Positions 16,340 through 25,081 are shown, counted from the stretch's first letter. The stretch: 39,637 bases of DNA from Flavobacteriales bacterium 33_180_T64 (GCA_002162685.1 MAAQ01000011.1:1-39637); one strand, 5' to 3'. Notes: generated from the sequence alone by a model not told the origin. Translations and numbers: made by a program.

Positions 16340-16687
16340 TTAGGCTTCGCGCCAGACGGCAAGTTCATTCCCAGTAGGATCTAGAAATTGAAAACGTTTT
16401 CCACCTGGAAAAGAAAAGATATCTACAGCAATTTTACCACCAGAAAGAATTATGTTGTTTTTAATAAGCTCTAGATCATTGTGATGTAAAACCACTAAAG
16501 CACCATTTGTAATTGCTTTATCAGTTTTTTCGAAACCGCCTTCAAGTCCACTATTAGAAAAGGCAGTATAAGTTGGACCGTAATCTGTAAAGGTCCAGCC
16601 GAAAACTTCAGAATAGAATTTTTTTATTAAATCGAGATCTTTTGCTTTAAATTCGACATAGTTTATAGTATTGTTTATGTTACTCAT
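16340..16687 (-). CDS. VOC (glyoxalase/bleomycin resistance) superfamily protein
   Basis: A 115-residue single-module VOC-fold protein with paired beta-alpha-beta-beta-beta units. NYVEFKAKDLDLIKKFYSEVFGWTF is the typical first unit, and GGKRFQFLDPTGNELAVWRE the typical C-terminal metal-side segment. Members bind metal or small ligands and include lyases, dioxygenases and resistance proteins, so no specific reaction can be given. No signal peptide is visible. It follows MscS on the same strand with about 45 bp between. Confidence 0.9.
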   Translation of the reverse strand: MSNINNTINYVEFKAKDLDLIKKFYSEVFGWTFTDYGPTYTAFSNSGLEGGFEKTDKAITNGALVVLHHNDLELIKNNIILSGGKIAVDIFSFPGGKRFQFLDPTGNELAVWREA

Positions 16688-16732
16688 ACTTATAATTTTT
16701 AGCGTTGTAATACTAAATTACTTTTCATTAAT

Positions 16733-17257
16733 TCAATAATCTTCAAAAGCATCTTTTTTAATTAAAGTTACAGCTTTTTGTAAGAGCAAATTATTGGGAT
16801 ATGTTACTAAGTTTCCGTTATCTTTTCTCAAATGTATTTGAAACGAGCGAATGTCTTCAATGATGGCTTCAATCTCATGATCTTTATCATGGATTTTAAT
16901 TTTATCACCAATTTTATATGGGAAAGAGAAAAACATGATAATACCAGATGTGACATTACTTAGTATAGACCAAATAGCAAATAAAGCAATTCCTATAACT
17001 GCAAATACAGAAGAGAAAATTAAGGACAAATCGCCAATACTAACACCTAGAATAAAAGCTTCAACTAATATGGCAATTAATAGAAATGTAATGGTTATGT
17101 AGCGACCTACAAGTTTTGCGCGTCCGACATGAATTTTTTTTGATTTTCCAATGAGTCTAATAATTAATCTAGCTATTAATTGAAGAATAAAGAAAATCCC
17201 AAAGACAATAATTGAGTTTATAATTTGGTTGTAATGGGTAGAAAAAAACGTTGGCAT
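16733..17257 (-). CDS. Minimal mechanosensitive channel (MscS family)
   Basis: A 174-residue membrane protein with three hydrophobic helices (about 12-35, 50-75, 80-110) followed by the MscS beta domain. The pore-helix-like segment SSVFAVIGIALFAIWSILSN and the conserved FPYKIGDKIKI and YPNNLLLQKAV match the family. It ends soon after the beta domain, so the large C-terminal alpha/beta cage of E. coli MscS (286 residues) is missing. The channel would release solutes on hypo-osmotic shock or sense membrane tension. Confidence 0.9.
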   Translation of the reverse strand: MPTFFSTHYNQIINSIIVFGIFFILQLIARLIIRLIGKSKKIHVGRAKLVGRYITITFLLIAILVEAFILGVSIGDLSLIFSSVFAVIGIALFAIWSILSNVTSGIIMFFSFPYKIGDKIKIHDKDHEIEAIIEDIRSFQIHLRKDNGNLVTYPNNLLLQKAVTLIKKDAFEDY

Positions 17258-17280
17258 AACTTTTAAAGTTTAATCAATTA

Positions 17281-17288
17281 CAAAGATA
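17281..17288 (-). promoter_or_regulatory. -7 promoter box before mscS-like gene
   Basis: On the minus strand TATCTTTG matches TAnnTTTG, 23 bp before the ATG at 17257. It suggests that the channel and VOC genes have their own promoter separate from the upstream lipoprotein gene. Confidence 0.5.
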
Positions 17289-17309
17289 TGATACTTAAAA
17301 AGGGAAGTC

Positions 17310-18272
17310 CTACTGTAATAGAAGTTCTTTTCTTAGAATTTCATCTTTATTGCTGTTTTTACTCCAGTAAGGCGATTTAATGGTTTTTAATTTTGTAGCT
17401 ATAGTTGTTAAGGTTTTTGCCTTCGCTCCATAACCATCTTTATAGGTGTCTTCCCAACCTAAAATATCATAAGGAAATTTTGTGTTAAAATTGATTGCTA
17501 GTGTACGATCTAATTCTGGATATGTTATGATATAAACGCCATTTTTAAGTTCAGCGACCGCTTTATAAGCTTTTAATTTTAGGTGCTTAAGTCTTATAAA
17601 CTCCATAGAAGGAATAATCTGTAAATCTCCTATGGGTAAGCTTTTTGGCTCTAAACGTAACTGAGTCCATAATTCATTTTCTAAAATAGATTTTTCTAAT
17701 TTGAAACTTAGATCTGCTTCATTTTCAAAATAACTATGTGATGTAATTTCGAACTGATTTTTATTGTTTAATTGTGAATAGACATGACCACACCATTCTT
17801 GAACCGAACAACTAACTTTAATAGCATGCTTAGTATTACTTACTGGGTAAAATGTTGATTGCATGATAGAATATGGGTAAATACCAGTATTAAAATTTTT
17901 AGTTGCATTTAATTTAAGAATAGGTGTATTTGTTTTGCTGTAGTAGTCTGCTTTTACTTGTTTTTTTGGAAGAAAATCTTCAGTGACAAAAACTAAAATA
18001 GAAGAACCATCGCGCATTTCTCCATAACGTGCTTGTTCCAATTTATATGATGATATTTCGGCTTCTCCAGCATACCAGTAGTTTTTGAAATCTGATGATT
18101 GTTCAAAAGCGGGTTGTAGCGGAAGGTGGTGCTCAGAAGTTTCTATAATAGTCTCTGTATGTAATGCTTGGTCTCGATTTGATTTTTCTTCTTTACACGA
18201 TGTTACTAATCCAAGGAAAAGAATAGTTATTAAGATGTAAAGGTTTAATTTGAAATTGGTATTCATGATCAT
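17310..18272 (-). CDS. Lipoprotein of unknown function next to maf
   Basis: A 320-residue protein with a lipoprotein signal peptide: hydrophobic YILITILFLGLV then the lipobox TSC at about residue 26. The mature part is beta-rich with Trp and Tyr clusters (NYWYAGEAEISSYKLEQARYG, QEWCGHVYSQL, PYDILGWEDTY). I do not recognise a named domain. ATG codons at 18272 and 18266 are equally possible starts. It lies 29 bp after maf and is probably in its operon. Automated pipelines could copy the maf name onto it because of this position, but it has no Maf motif. Confidence 0.8.
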   Translation of the reverse strand: MIMNTNFKLNLYILITILFLGLVTSCKEEKSNRDQALHTETIIETSEHHLPLQPAFEQSSDFKNYWYAGEAEISSYKLEQARYGEMRDGSSILVFVTEDFLPKKQVKADYYSKTNTPILKLNATKNFNTGIYPYSIMQSTFYPVSNTKHAIKVSCSVQEWCGHVYSQLNNKNQFEITSHSYFENEADLSFKLEKSILENELWTQLRLEPKSLPIGDLQIIPSMEFIRLKHLKLKAYKAVAELKNGVYIITYPELDRTLAINFNTKFPYDILGWEDTYKDGYGAKAKTLTTIATKLKTIKSPYWSKNSNKDEILRKELLLQ

Positions 18273-18301
18273 AAATTTGATATAAATTTACGACTGAAAT
18301 A

Positions 18302-18889
18302 TCACAAAACCATGCTATTTAACGTTTTGTAAACGAGATGTGTTGGTAAACCAACGACATTGGTGTAAGAGCCTTCTATTTTTGTAATTCCAATTTGCCC
18401 AATCCATTCTTGAATACCATAAGCACCAGCTTTATCGAAGGGTTGATACATTTCTATGTAGTGGTTAATTTCAGTTTCATTTAGTGTTTTAAAAGTAACT
18501 TTGGTTACAGCATTAACTGTTTTTTGAGACGTGTGCGTTTTAAAACATACCGAAGTAATGACCTCATGCGTTTTGCCACTCATAGAGGATAACATAGCAA
18601 ATGCCTCAGTCTTATTTTTAGGTTTACCTAAAGCGTCTTCATTATGCCAAACAATAGTATCACTTGTAATAAGAATATCATTAGATTTTAATTCCTCTTT
18701 AAAAGGTAATGATTTTAGTTGCGCTAAATAATCGCTAATTTCAAAATGTCTTAATCGCTTAGGATACTCTTCTTTAATAGGTTTTAATCTAATTTCAAAC
18801 GTTAATCCTAAATCTTTAAAAAACTGTTGACGTCTAGGGGAACCTGACGCAAGAATTAAATTATAGTTATTGAGTTTATCGTTGAGCAT
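18302..18889 (-). CDS. maf: Maf-family nucleoside triphosphate pyrophosphatase
   Basis: A 195-residue house-cleaning enzyme that hydrolyses non-canonical or excess nucleoside triphosphates (family members act on dTTP/UTP or modified nucleotides). The N-terminal signature LILASGSPRRQQFF (residues 11-24) is diagnostic. SDTIVWHNEDALGKPKN carries the catalytic Asp and the Lys-Pro loop, and YQPFDKAGAYGIQEW the conserved C-terminal active-site block. Length matches the family. Two bases separate it from the upstream UbiA-family gene, so the two are almost certainly cotranscribed. Confidence 0.94.
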   Translation of the reverse strand: MLNDKLNNYNLILASGSPRRQQFFKDLGLTFEIRLKPIKEEYPKRLRHFEISDYLAQLKSLPFKEELKSNDILITSDTIVWHNEDALGKPKNKTEAFAMLSSMSGKTHEVITSVCFKTHTSQKTVNAVTKVTFKTLNETEINHYIEMYQPFDKAGAYGIQEWIGQIGITKIEGSYTNVVGLPTHLVYKTLNSMVL

Positions 18890-18891
18890 TG

Positions 18892-19812
18892 TTAATTAAA
18901 TGTAATGAAAAAAGGGTACATAATTAAAGATAGCATTCCAAGAAATAAGATTAATTTATAAACAGTACTAATATGTTGGTACTGCTTGGAGTGTTTTGCT
19001 CCAGATATTTTTATAGTTGCATAAATTAAAGGTGCGATTATAAAAATCAAGAAATAACCAATTATAATTTGATACCTGTACAAATAGGTAATCATAAAAT
19101 AGATAACAGCTCCAATAGGAATCATACTCACTGCAAAGGCAACTTTATTTGCGCGTTCACGACCTAAGACTATAGGTAAAGTATTCATACCTGCTTTATA
19201 ATCGCCATCTACATCTTGAATATCTTTTACAATTTCTCTTGTTAAGTTGATTAAAAAGGCGAATATGGCATAATCTATAATCACATTAAAAAAAGTGATT
19301 TGGGTATCTCGGTTTTGCGGAATTATAGCAGGCAATATATCAAAAACTCCAACGATGATAATGCTTAGACCAACTAGAAAGGAAATGAGTAAATTACCAA
19401 ATAGCACAGTGCCTTTGAGATATGAAGCATAGACATAAAGCGCTAAAGAAATAATAACAAATATCGAAAAGAAGGAGCTTTTTCCAATACTATGTGATAA
19501 GTAAAACCCCAGAATAACACCTAGGATATTTAATCCGAAAAATAAATTGTAAGCTGTGTTTTCTGAGATATGCTTACCAATTATAACCTTATTAGGTTTG
19601 TTTATAGTATCTGTTTCTACATCATAAATATCATTAATGATGTTTCCGGCAGCTGCTAGACAAATTGTAATAAAAACAAGAAGAACAAAACTTAAAGTAT
19701 TTAGAGTAGTTAAAACAGGAAATGATTCAAGAAACACATATTTAATAAGGACTTGTGCTATGATAATCATAACAAGGTTTTTCCAGCGAATAAGATTTAA
19801 AATACTCTGCAT
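18892..19812 (-). CDS. UbiA-family prenyltransferase (geranylgeranylglycerol-phosphate geranylgeranyltransferase-like)
   Basis: A 306-residue integral membrane enzyme with eight or nine helices. Both aspartate-rich motifs of the UbiA superfamily are visible: NDIYDVETD (residues about 60-68) and DIQDVDGDYKAG (about 196-207). They bind Mg2+ and prenyl diphosphate. The wording of the first motif and the following NKPNKVIIGK resemble archaeal digeranylgeranylglyceryl phosphate synthase more than quinone-biosynthetic UbiA or MenA, so an ether-lipid type substrate is plausible. A MenA-like or other aromatic prenyltransferase is the alternative. It is in an operon with maf and follows kdsC by 46 bp. 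Confidence 0.85.
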   Translation of the reverse strand: MQSILNLIRWKNLVMIIIAQVLIKYVFLESFPVLTTLNTLSFVLLVFITICLAAAGNIINDIYDVETDTINKPNKVIIGKHISENTAYNLFFGLNILGVILGFYLSHSIGKSSFFSIFVIISLALYVYASYLKGTVLFGNLLISFLVGLSIIIVGVFDILPAIIPQNRDTQITFFNVIIDYAIFAFLINLTREIVKDIQDVDGDYKAGMNTLPIVLGRERANKVAFAVSMIPIGAVIYFMITYLYRYQIIIGYFLIFIIAPLIYATIKISGAKHSKQYQHISTVYKLILFLGMLSLIMYPFFITFN

Positions 19813-19858
19813 TTATTTATTAAAAATTAACATTTGATTTTCTAAACTCGAAAGCCTA

Positions 19859-20389
19859 TTAGTCATACTTTGCATCAAAATTTCCATTCCATTTGTTTTG
19901 AACTTTCATAACCTGTTCAATAATATCTCTTACAGCACCTTTTCCGCCATCGTTATGAGAAATATATTTACTAGTTGCTTTGACTTCTATTGCTGCATCT
20001 TGAGGACAACATGGCAAACCGACTAATTTCATAACAGGAATATCAGGAATATCGTCTCCCATATACAACACCTTTTTTGAATCAATATTGTTATGAGATA
20101 GATACTCATTAAATTGATTTATTTTATGATGTGCTCCAAGATAGATATCTGTAATGCCTAAACCTTCTAATCGTTTTTGAACACCAAGATTACTTCCGCC
20201 AGAAATAATACAAATATTAAAACCTGCATCTTTAGCAGTTTTAAGCGCATAACCATCTTTAATATTCATACGTCTTAGCATATCACCATTGGTCATAACG
20301 GTTACTGTACCATCGGTAAGAACACCATCTACATCAAAAATGAAGGTCGTAATATGCTCTAAATATTCTTTATAATTTGTATTGGTCAT
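19859..20389 (-). CDS. kdsC: 3-deoxy-D-manno-octulosonate 8-phosphate phosphatase (KdsC-like HAD)
   Basis: A 176-residue C0-type HAD phosphatase without cap domain. The catalytic motif FIFDVDGVLTDG (residues 17-28) with D19 as nucleophile and D21 as acid/base is followed by IKDGYALKTAKDAGF, IISGG and the metal-binding MGDDIPDIPVMK. This length and wording match KdsC, which releases Kdo from Kdo-8-phosphate for lipopolysaccharide core synthesis; close relatives act on sialic-type sugars. The ATG lies 20 bases inside the preceding gene, so translation is probably coupled. Confidence 0.9.
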   Translation of the reverse strand: MTNTNYKEYLEHITTFIFDVDGVLTDGTVTVMTNGDMLRRMNIKDGYALKTAKDAGFNICIISGGSNLGVQKRLEGLGITDIYLGAHHKINQFNEYLSHNNIDSKKVLYMGDDIPDIPVMKLVGLPCCPQDAAIEVKATSKYISHNDGGKGAVRDIIEQVMKVQNKWNGNFDAKYD

Positions 20390-21137
20390 GTGTGTTTTTT
20401 ATTGAAGCGGTTAATAACTTGTAGAGGTCTTTATGATGTTCGTTATCCAATAATTTTAGATGACGTTTTATTGTTTTTTTATCGTTTCGTTTCGCTGGCC
20501 CAGTTTGTGCTTTAAAAGGTGATAAATCTTGAATTTTTAAAGCGGTTTCAAGGATAAGTGGTTTGAGTAAATCAAATTCGGCGCCTTGAGATTCGGTGAT
20601 TTCATGAGCAACACGATACAACTGATTGGTAAAATTATTTACAAATACGGCTGCCAAATGTAAAGCAGCACGTTGATCACTGTTTATGCGCTTTGTGATT
20701 TGTGTAATCGATTCTGCAAGAGATTTTAAAAGCGCATGATCTTTTCTCATTAAAGTTTCTATGCAAACAGGAACTTGTGAAAAATCAATATTTGCCGATT
20801 TTGAGAATGTCTGTAACGGATAAAAGACACCACGTCTATTTTTCATATCCAAATCATAAGCACTTACGCTTCCAGAAGTGTGAACTATAAACCTGTCTTC
20901 AAACGGTAATTTTTGAGATAATTCAGCTATTCCGTCATCGCTTACAGCAATGATATAAATGTCTGCTTCAACAAGTTGAGAGACATCATCAGTGATTTTT
21001 ACTTCGTCTTTAAATGAAGTAATAGCGCTAATGTTTCTGTTGTACCATTGTTTAACGTTTACATGTTCCGAAGAAACAAACGCTTTATATAAGTGATGAG
21101 CTACATTACCAGCTCCTAAAATTACTACTGAAATCAT
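20370..21137 (-). CDS. Rossmann-like / DUF2520 domain protein (ProC-like)
   Basis: A protein of 255 residues from the ATG at 21137. An alternative TTG at 21152 adds five unconserved residues and is less likely. The N-terminal Rossmann motif SVVILGAGNVAHHLYKAF binds NAD(P). SDDGIAELSQKLPFEDRFIVHTSGS follows, as in ketopantoate reductase/ProC relatives, and the helical DUF2520 domain (about 120-250) has NNFTNQLYRVAHE. The reaction is not known for the family. It overlaps kdsC by 20 bp and heads the kdsC-UbiA-maf gene group. Confidence 0.9.
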   Translation of the reverse strand: MISVVILGAGNVAHHLYKAFVSSEHVNVKQWYNRNISAITSFKDEVKITDDVSQLVEADIYIIAVSDDGIAELSQKLPFEDRFIVHTSGSVSAYDLDMKNRRGVFYPLQTFSKSANIDFSQVPVCIETLMRKDHALLKSLAESITQITKRINSDQRAALHLAAVFVNNFTNQLYRVAHEITESQGAEFDLLKPLILETALKIQDLSPFKAQTGPAKRNDKKTIKRHLKLLDNEHHKDLYKLLTASIKNTHDQYKL

Positions 21138-21164
21138 ACCGCTAAAATACAATAGAATTCAGAA

Positions 21165-21178
21165 ATGATAATTATCAT
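21165..21178. promoter_or_regulatory. Candidate Crp/Fnr-type operator
   Basis: A perfect 14-bp palindrome ATGAT-AATT-ATCAT in the 75-bp gap between the divergent DUF2520 and hemoglobin genes. The halves differ from the FNR half-site (TTGAT-N4-ATCAA) only at the outermost base. Its centre, 21171.5, is 41.5 bp before the hemoglobin ATG. A Fur-like AT-rich site is an alternative reading. Confidence 0.4.
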
Positions 21179-21200
21179 ATTTAAATTTAATTAGTATAAT

Positions 21201-21208
21201 TAACTTTG
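21201..21208 (+). promoter_or_regulatory. -7 promoter box of the truncated hemoglobin gene
   Basis: TAACTTTG matches TAnnTTTG and ends only four bases before the ATG at 21213. Initiation 5 bases downstream would give a leaderless mRNA. No TTTG occurs at the -33 position, in keeping with a promoter that needs an activator. Confidence 0.5.
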
Positions 21209-21212
21209 TAGA

Positions 21213-21614
21213 ATGAGAAATGATATTAATACACGAGACGATATATTTTTATTAGTAACGTCCTTTTATAATAAAGTAAGAGCTAACGAGATACTTGGCC
21301 CTTTTTTTAATGACACTATAAAAGATTGGGATACACATATAGAGCACTTAACAACCTTTTGGGAAACAAGCCTCTTTATGACTAGAAAGCTAGAGCACAA
21401 GTACTCTGGTAACCCTTTAGAGGCACATGTTAAAGTAGATAAACAGCATAATCATAGCATTACTGAAATGCATTTTGGTATATGGCTTAACCTCTGGTAT
21501 GAAACCTTAGAGGAATTATTTGAAGGCGACATTACTGAAAATGCGAAACGTAGAGCACGTAAAATGGGAACGTTTATGTATCTCAATATTTTTAAGGCCA
21601 GACAGGAGGATTAA
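21213..21614 (+). CDS. Group III truncated hemoglobin
   Basis: A 133-residue single-domain heme protein of the 2-over-2 fold. DDIFLLVTSFYNKVRANEILGPFFND is the characteristic A/B helix segment; HIEHLTTFWETSLF and the His-rich KQHNHSITEMHFGIWLNLW surround the heme, with candidate proximal and distal histidines in the 79-87 region. Group III proteins bind O2 or NO with high affinity and are linked to nitrosative stress or low-oxygen respiration; catalysis is not proven. It is transcribed divergently from the DUF2520 operon and is followed after 160 bp by the cytochrome c maturation gene. Confidence 0.92.
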   Translation: MRNDINTRDDIFLLVTSFYNKVRANEILGPFFNDTIKDWDTHIEHLTTFWETSLFMTRKLEHKYSGNPLEAHVKVDKQHNHSITEMHFGIWLNLWYETLEELFEGDITENAKRRARKMGTFMYLNIFKARQED

Positions 21615-21739
21615 TTAATTTGAGACGGAGGCTAGTGATTAGTGAATATGACTTCAGCTAAGAATCAATAGCTTTTCTCTAACGGAAAATTAACACTTTT
21701 TTGATTCAAATTCACCTTAGCAAAACAAACTAAAATAGT

Positions 21740-21747
21740 TATCTTTG
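21740..21747 (+). promoter_or_regulatory. -7 promoter box before the ResB-CcsA gene
   Basis: TATCTTTG matches TAnnTTTG, 26 bp before the ATG at 21774. No good TTTG lies 19 bp upstream. Confidence 0.5.
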
Positions 21748-21773
21748 CACAATAAAAAATAAGCCTTCTTGCT

Positions 21774-24700
21774 ATGCAAAAGAAACTTGCTAACTTTCTA
21801 TTTTCTACACGTCTTACAGGTATTTTATTTATTGTTTTTGCAGTAGCTATGATATTTGGTACTTTTTTAGACTCAGGACAAGAAACCTCGCCAACACCTT
21901 ATACCAGACATTATATTTATAACGCCTTGTGGTTTGAAGCTATTATGGTACTCTTTGTGATTAATTTTATAGGAAATATCTTTAGATATAGACTTCTTAG
22001 AAAAGAAAAATGGGCAACATTGACCTTGCATTTAGCTTTTATTTTTATTCTTTTAGGTGCAGGAATAACACGATATATTGGATTTGAAGGTTGGATGCCA
22101 ATACGAGAAGGCGAAACTGAAAATACTTTTCTCACTAGAGATATCTACCTGACGACTTATATTGATGGCGATTTAATGGTTGATGGTCAGCAGCAAAGGC
22201 GTGTCGTTCAAGAACGCGTTGATTTTTCTGAACGTTTATCTAATGATTTAGATATTTCTACAGAATATAATGGTACACCAGTAACGATTGAAGTCAAAAA
22301 ATTTGTTAAAGATGCCGAGCTTGATATTATCCCAGGAGATGAAGGTGAATCTTATTTAAAACTTGTTGAAGCTGGCGAAGAAGCATCTCATAGTCATTTT
22401 ATAAAAGATGGCGATGATGAACTTATTCATAATGTAGTATTTACATTAAATAACCCCAAACAGGGCGCTATAAATATCACTACAAAAGATAATTTGTTGT
22501 TTATAGAATCACCCTTTGAAGGGGATTACCTAACCATGGCAACTCAAGCCACAGGGAAATTAATAAAAGACTCTATTCAGCCTTTAACCTTACGATCACG
22601 CTACCAAATCGGAAATATGGCTTTGGTATTTCCTAAACCTGTAATGAAAGGGAAGTTTGGCGTTGTTAAGAAATCTCAATTGCTAAAAAGCCGTGAAGAT
22701 GGTGTAGTGGTTGATGTTACTGCTAATGGCGAAACAAAAACGGTGAATTTATTAGGCGGTCAATATGTTAACGGGCGTTTTGAGCAAGTAAAGGTTGGCG
22801 GGCTTGATATTGCTGTAAAGTATGGTTCTATAGTAAAAGAATTACCATTTAGTATTAAACTCAACGATTTTATAGCGGATCGTTTTCCTGGTACAGAAGA
22901 CAATTTTTCTGCCTTTGCTAGTGAAGTCACAGTAATAAAACCAAATGAAGAGCCTTACGATTATCGCATATTCATGAACAATATTTTAGATGAAGAAGGG
23001 TATAGATTCTTCCAATCAAGTTTTTTTCCAGATGAAAAAGGGACAAAACTATCGGTAAATCATGATCGTTTGGGAAGTTGGGTAACTTACTTAGGTTACT
23101 TTTTATTATACTTTGGTTTATTAGCTATTTTATTTAATAAAAACACACGTTTTGCTGATTTGAAACGGATGCTTAAAAAAATAAAAAATAAGAAGTCTAA
23201 AATGCTTAGTGTACTGTTATTATGTTTTGGATTAATTGGATTTTCTCAAGAGCATTCTGAAGGTGATGGCCATAATCATAGTACGACAGAACCACAAGAA
23301 CATTTTGAAGGCGATGGTCATGATCATGCTGCTCCTGTAGTATTTGAAAAGCCAACTAAAGCCGCTATTGATTCTGTAATTAGAGCTAATATCACACCTA
23401 AAACACATGCTGATAAATTTGGGAAATTAGTCATACAAGACTATAGTGGTCGTATGATGCCAATGAATACATATGCTTCTGAAGTGTTACGTAAACTCAG
23501 TAAAAGCGATCATTACGAGGAGTTTGATGCGAATCAGGTATTACTATCAATGCAAGAAAGTCCGTTATTTTGGTATAACGTTCCAGTCATTTATTTAGCC
23601 AAACGAAAAGGAGATTCTATCAGGAAAATTATAGGTGTAGATACTGATCAAAAGTATGTGTCTATTACCGATTTTTTAACAGAAGATGGTAGAAATAAAT
23701 TAGGACCTTATCTCGAAGACGCTTATAAAGCAGAGATACCTAACGGTTTTCAGAAAGAATTTAGAGAAGCTTATGATCGTATGAGCTTATTGTTTAATAC
23801 ACTTGATGGCCGTTCGATTAAGATATTCCCGGTACCTGAAGATGAAAAGAATACCTGGATTTCTTCGGTTGATTATCGTGAAACCTTTAGTGATAAAATA
23901 AAGGATACTCTCTACGGAAAGTTTATAGAAAATAGTTTTGGTTATTATTTAGGTGAAATTTACAAAGCGAGACAATCAGGAGACTATAGCACAGCAGACC
24001 GTTTATTAGACGGATTTAAAAAGAACCAACTACAGGAGGGAAGTGAAGTCATGCTGTCTGATGATAAAATTAATACCGAAATCCTATATAATAAATACGA
24101 TATTTTTAAGCGTTTGTATGCCTATTATATGATCGTAGGCGCTATTTTATTTATTGTGCTCATTGTTCAAATTTTTAAGGATAAAAGCAAAGCGATTAAT
24201 GCTGTAGTGAAAGTATTAGCAGCCTCTATTTTTGTGATGTTTTTAGTGCATACTGCTGGATTAATTTTACGTTGGTATGTGTCAGGTCATGCGCCTTGGA
24301 GTGATGCTTACGAATCGATGATTTATGTTGCTTGGGCAACCATGTTGTTTGGATTAGTTTTCGGAAGAAAAAGTATGCTTACACTTGCTGCAACAGCTTT
24401 TGTAACCTCAATGATTTTAATGGTTGCACATTGGAATTGGATGGATCCTGCAATTGCTAATCTTCCACCAGTATTAAATAGTTATTGGTTAATGATTCAT
24501 GTTGCGATTATTGTAGCGAGTTATGGGCCATTTACTTTAGGGATGATTTTAGGGTTTACCGTATTGTTGCTTATGATATTTACAACGAAGGCTAATAAAG
24601 CCAAAATGGATTTGAATATCAAAGAACTCACCATTATAAATGAAATGGCATTAACTGTTGGTTTAGTGATGTTAGCTATTGGGAATTTCCTTGGTGGTAT

Positions 24701-25028
24701 GTGGGCAAATGAAAGTTGGGGACGTTATTGGGGATGGGATCCAAAGGAAACTTGGGCTTTAATAAGTATTATGATTTATGCCTTTGTAATTCATATGCGA
24801 TTAATTCCTGGTCTTCGTGGACGTTTTGGTTTTAACCTTGGATCAATACTAGCATTCTCAAGTATTCTATTTACCTATTTTGGTGTGAATTTTTACTTGT
24901 CTGGTTTACATTCTTACCAATCTGGACAGCAGATTTTGAGTTATCAATACATTGGTATAGCTATTGCTATTATTACTGTTATTGGATGTGTAGCTTATAT
25001 CCAATATACGAAGCATTATAAGAAGTAG
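21774..25028 (+). CDS. ResB-CcsA fusion, system II cytochrome c biogenesis protein
   Basis: A 1084-residue inner-membrane protein joining both system II components that export heme and attach it to c-type apocytochromes. The ResB-like half (1 to about 470) has helices near 10-30, 45-65, 78-98 and 440-460 with a large periplasmic domain between. The CcsA half (about 760-1084) has HAPWSDAYESMIYVAW and the heme-binding WWD motif WGRYWGWDPKET at 982-993. In the middle, residues 477-492 (MLSVLLLCFGLIGFSQ) resemble a signal peptide and are followed by a His-rich tandem segment (493-518). Such fusions are usual in this phylum. Confidence 0.93.
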   Translation: MQKKLANFLFSTRLTGILFIVFAVAMIFGTFLDSGQETSPTPYTRHYIYNALWFEAIMVLFVINFIGNIFRYRLLRKEKWATLTLHLAFIFILLGAGITRYIGFEGWMPIREGETENTFLTRDIYLTTYIDGDLMVDGQQQRRVVQERVDFSERLSNDLDISTEYNGTPVTIEVKKFVKDAELDIIPGDEGESYLKLVEAGEEASHSHFIKDGDDELIHNVVFTLNNPKQGAINITTKDNLLFIESPFEGDYLTMATQATGKLIKDSIQPLTLRSRYQIGNMALVFPKPVMKGKFGVVKKSQLLKSREDGVVVDVTANGETKTVNLLGGQYVNGRFEQVKVGGLDIAVKYGSIVKELPFSIKLNDFIADRFPGTEDNFSAFASEVTVIKPNEEPYDYRIFMNNILDEEGYRFFQSSFFPDEKGTKLSVNHDRLGSWVTYLGYFLLYFGLLAILFNKNTRFADLKRMLKKIKNKKSKMLSVLLLCFGLIGFSQEHSEGDGHNHSTTEPQEHFEGDGHDHAAPVVFEKPTKAAIDSVIRANITPKTHADKFGKLVIQDYSGRMMPMNTYASEVLRKLSKSDHYEEFDANQVLLSMQESPLFWYNVPVIYLAKRKGDSIRKIIGVDTDQKYVSITDFLTEDGRNKLGPYLEDAYKAEIPNGFQKEFREAYDRMSLLFNTLDGRSIKIFPVPEDEKNTWISSVDYRETFSDKIKDTLYGKFIENSFGYYLGEIYKARQSGDYSTADRLLDGFKKNQLQEGSEVMLSDDKINTEILYNKYDIFKRLYAYYMIVGAILFIVLIVQIFKDKSKAINAVVKVLAASIFVMFLVHTAGLILRWYVSGHAPWSDAYESMIYVAWATMLFGLVFGRKSMLTLAATAFVTSMILMVAHWNWMDPAIANLPPVLNSYWLMIHVAIIVASYGPFTLGMILGFTVLLLMIFTTKANKAKMDLNIKELTIINEMALTVGLVMLAIGNFLGGMWANESWGRYWGWDPKETWALISIMIYAFVIHMRLIPGLRGRFGFNLGSILAFSSILFTYFGVNFYLSGLHSYQSGQQILSYQYIGIAIAIITVIGCVAYIQYTKHYKK

Positions 25029-25081
25029 TTGTTGTGCTACATCGACTACTAGTTTTGTTGCATTAGAAGATAATAAAGACC

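Noticed and set aside
25021-25055. Hairpin after the ResB-CcsA gene as terminator
   Set aside because: Only GTAGT/ACTAC pairs well, the interior is mismatched and no proper U tract follows.
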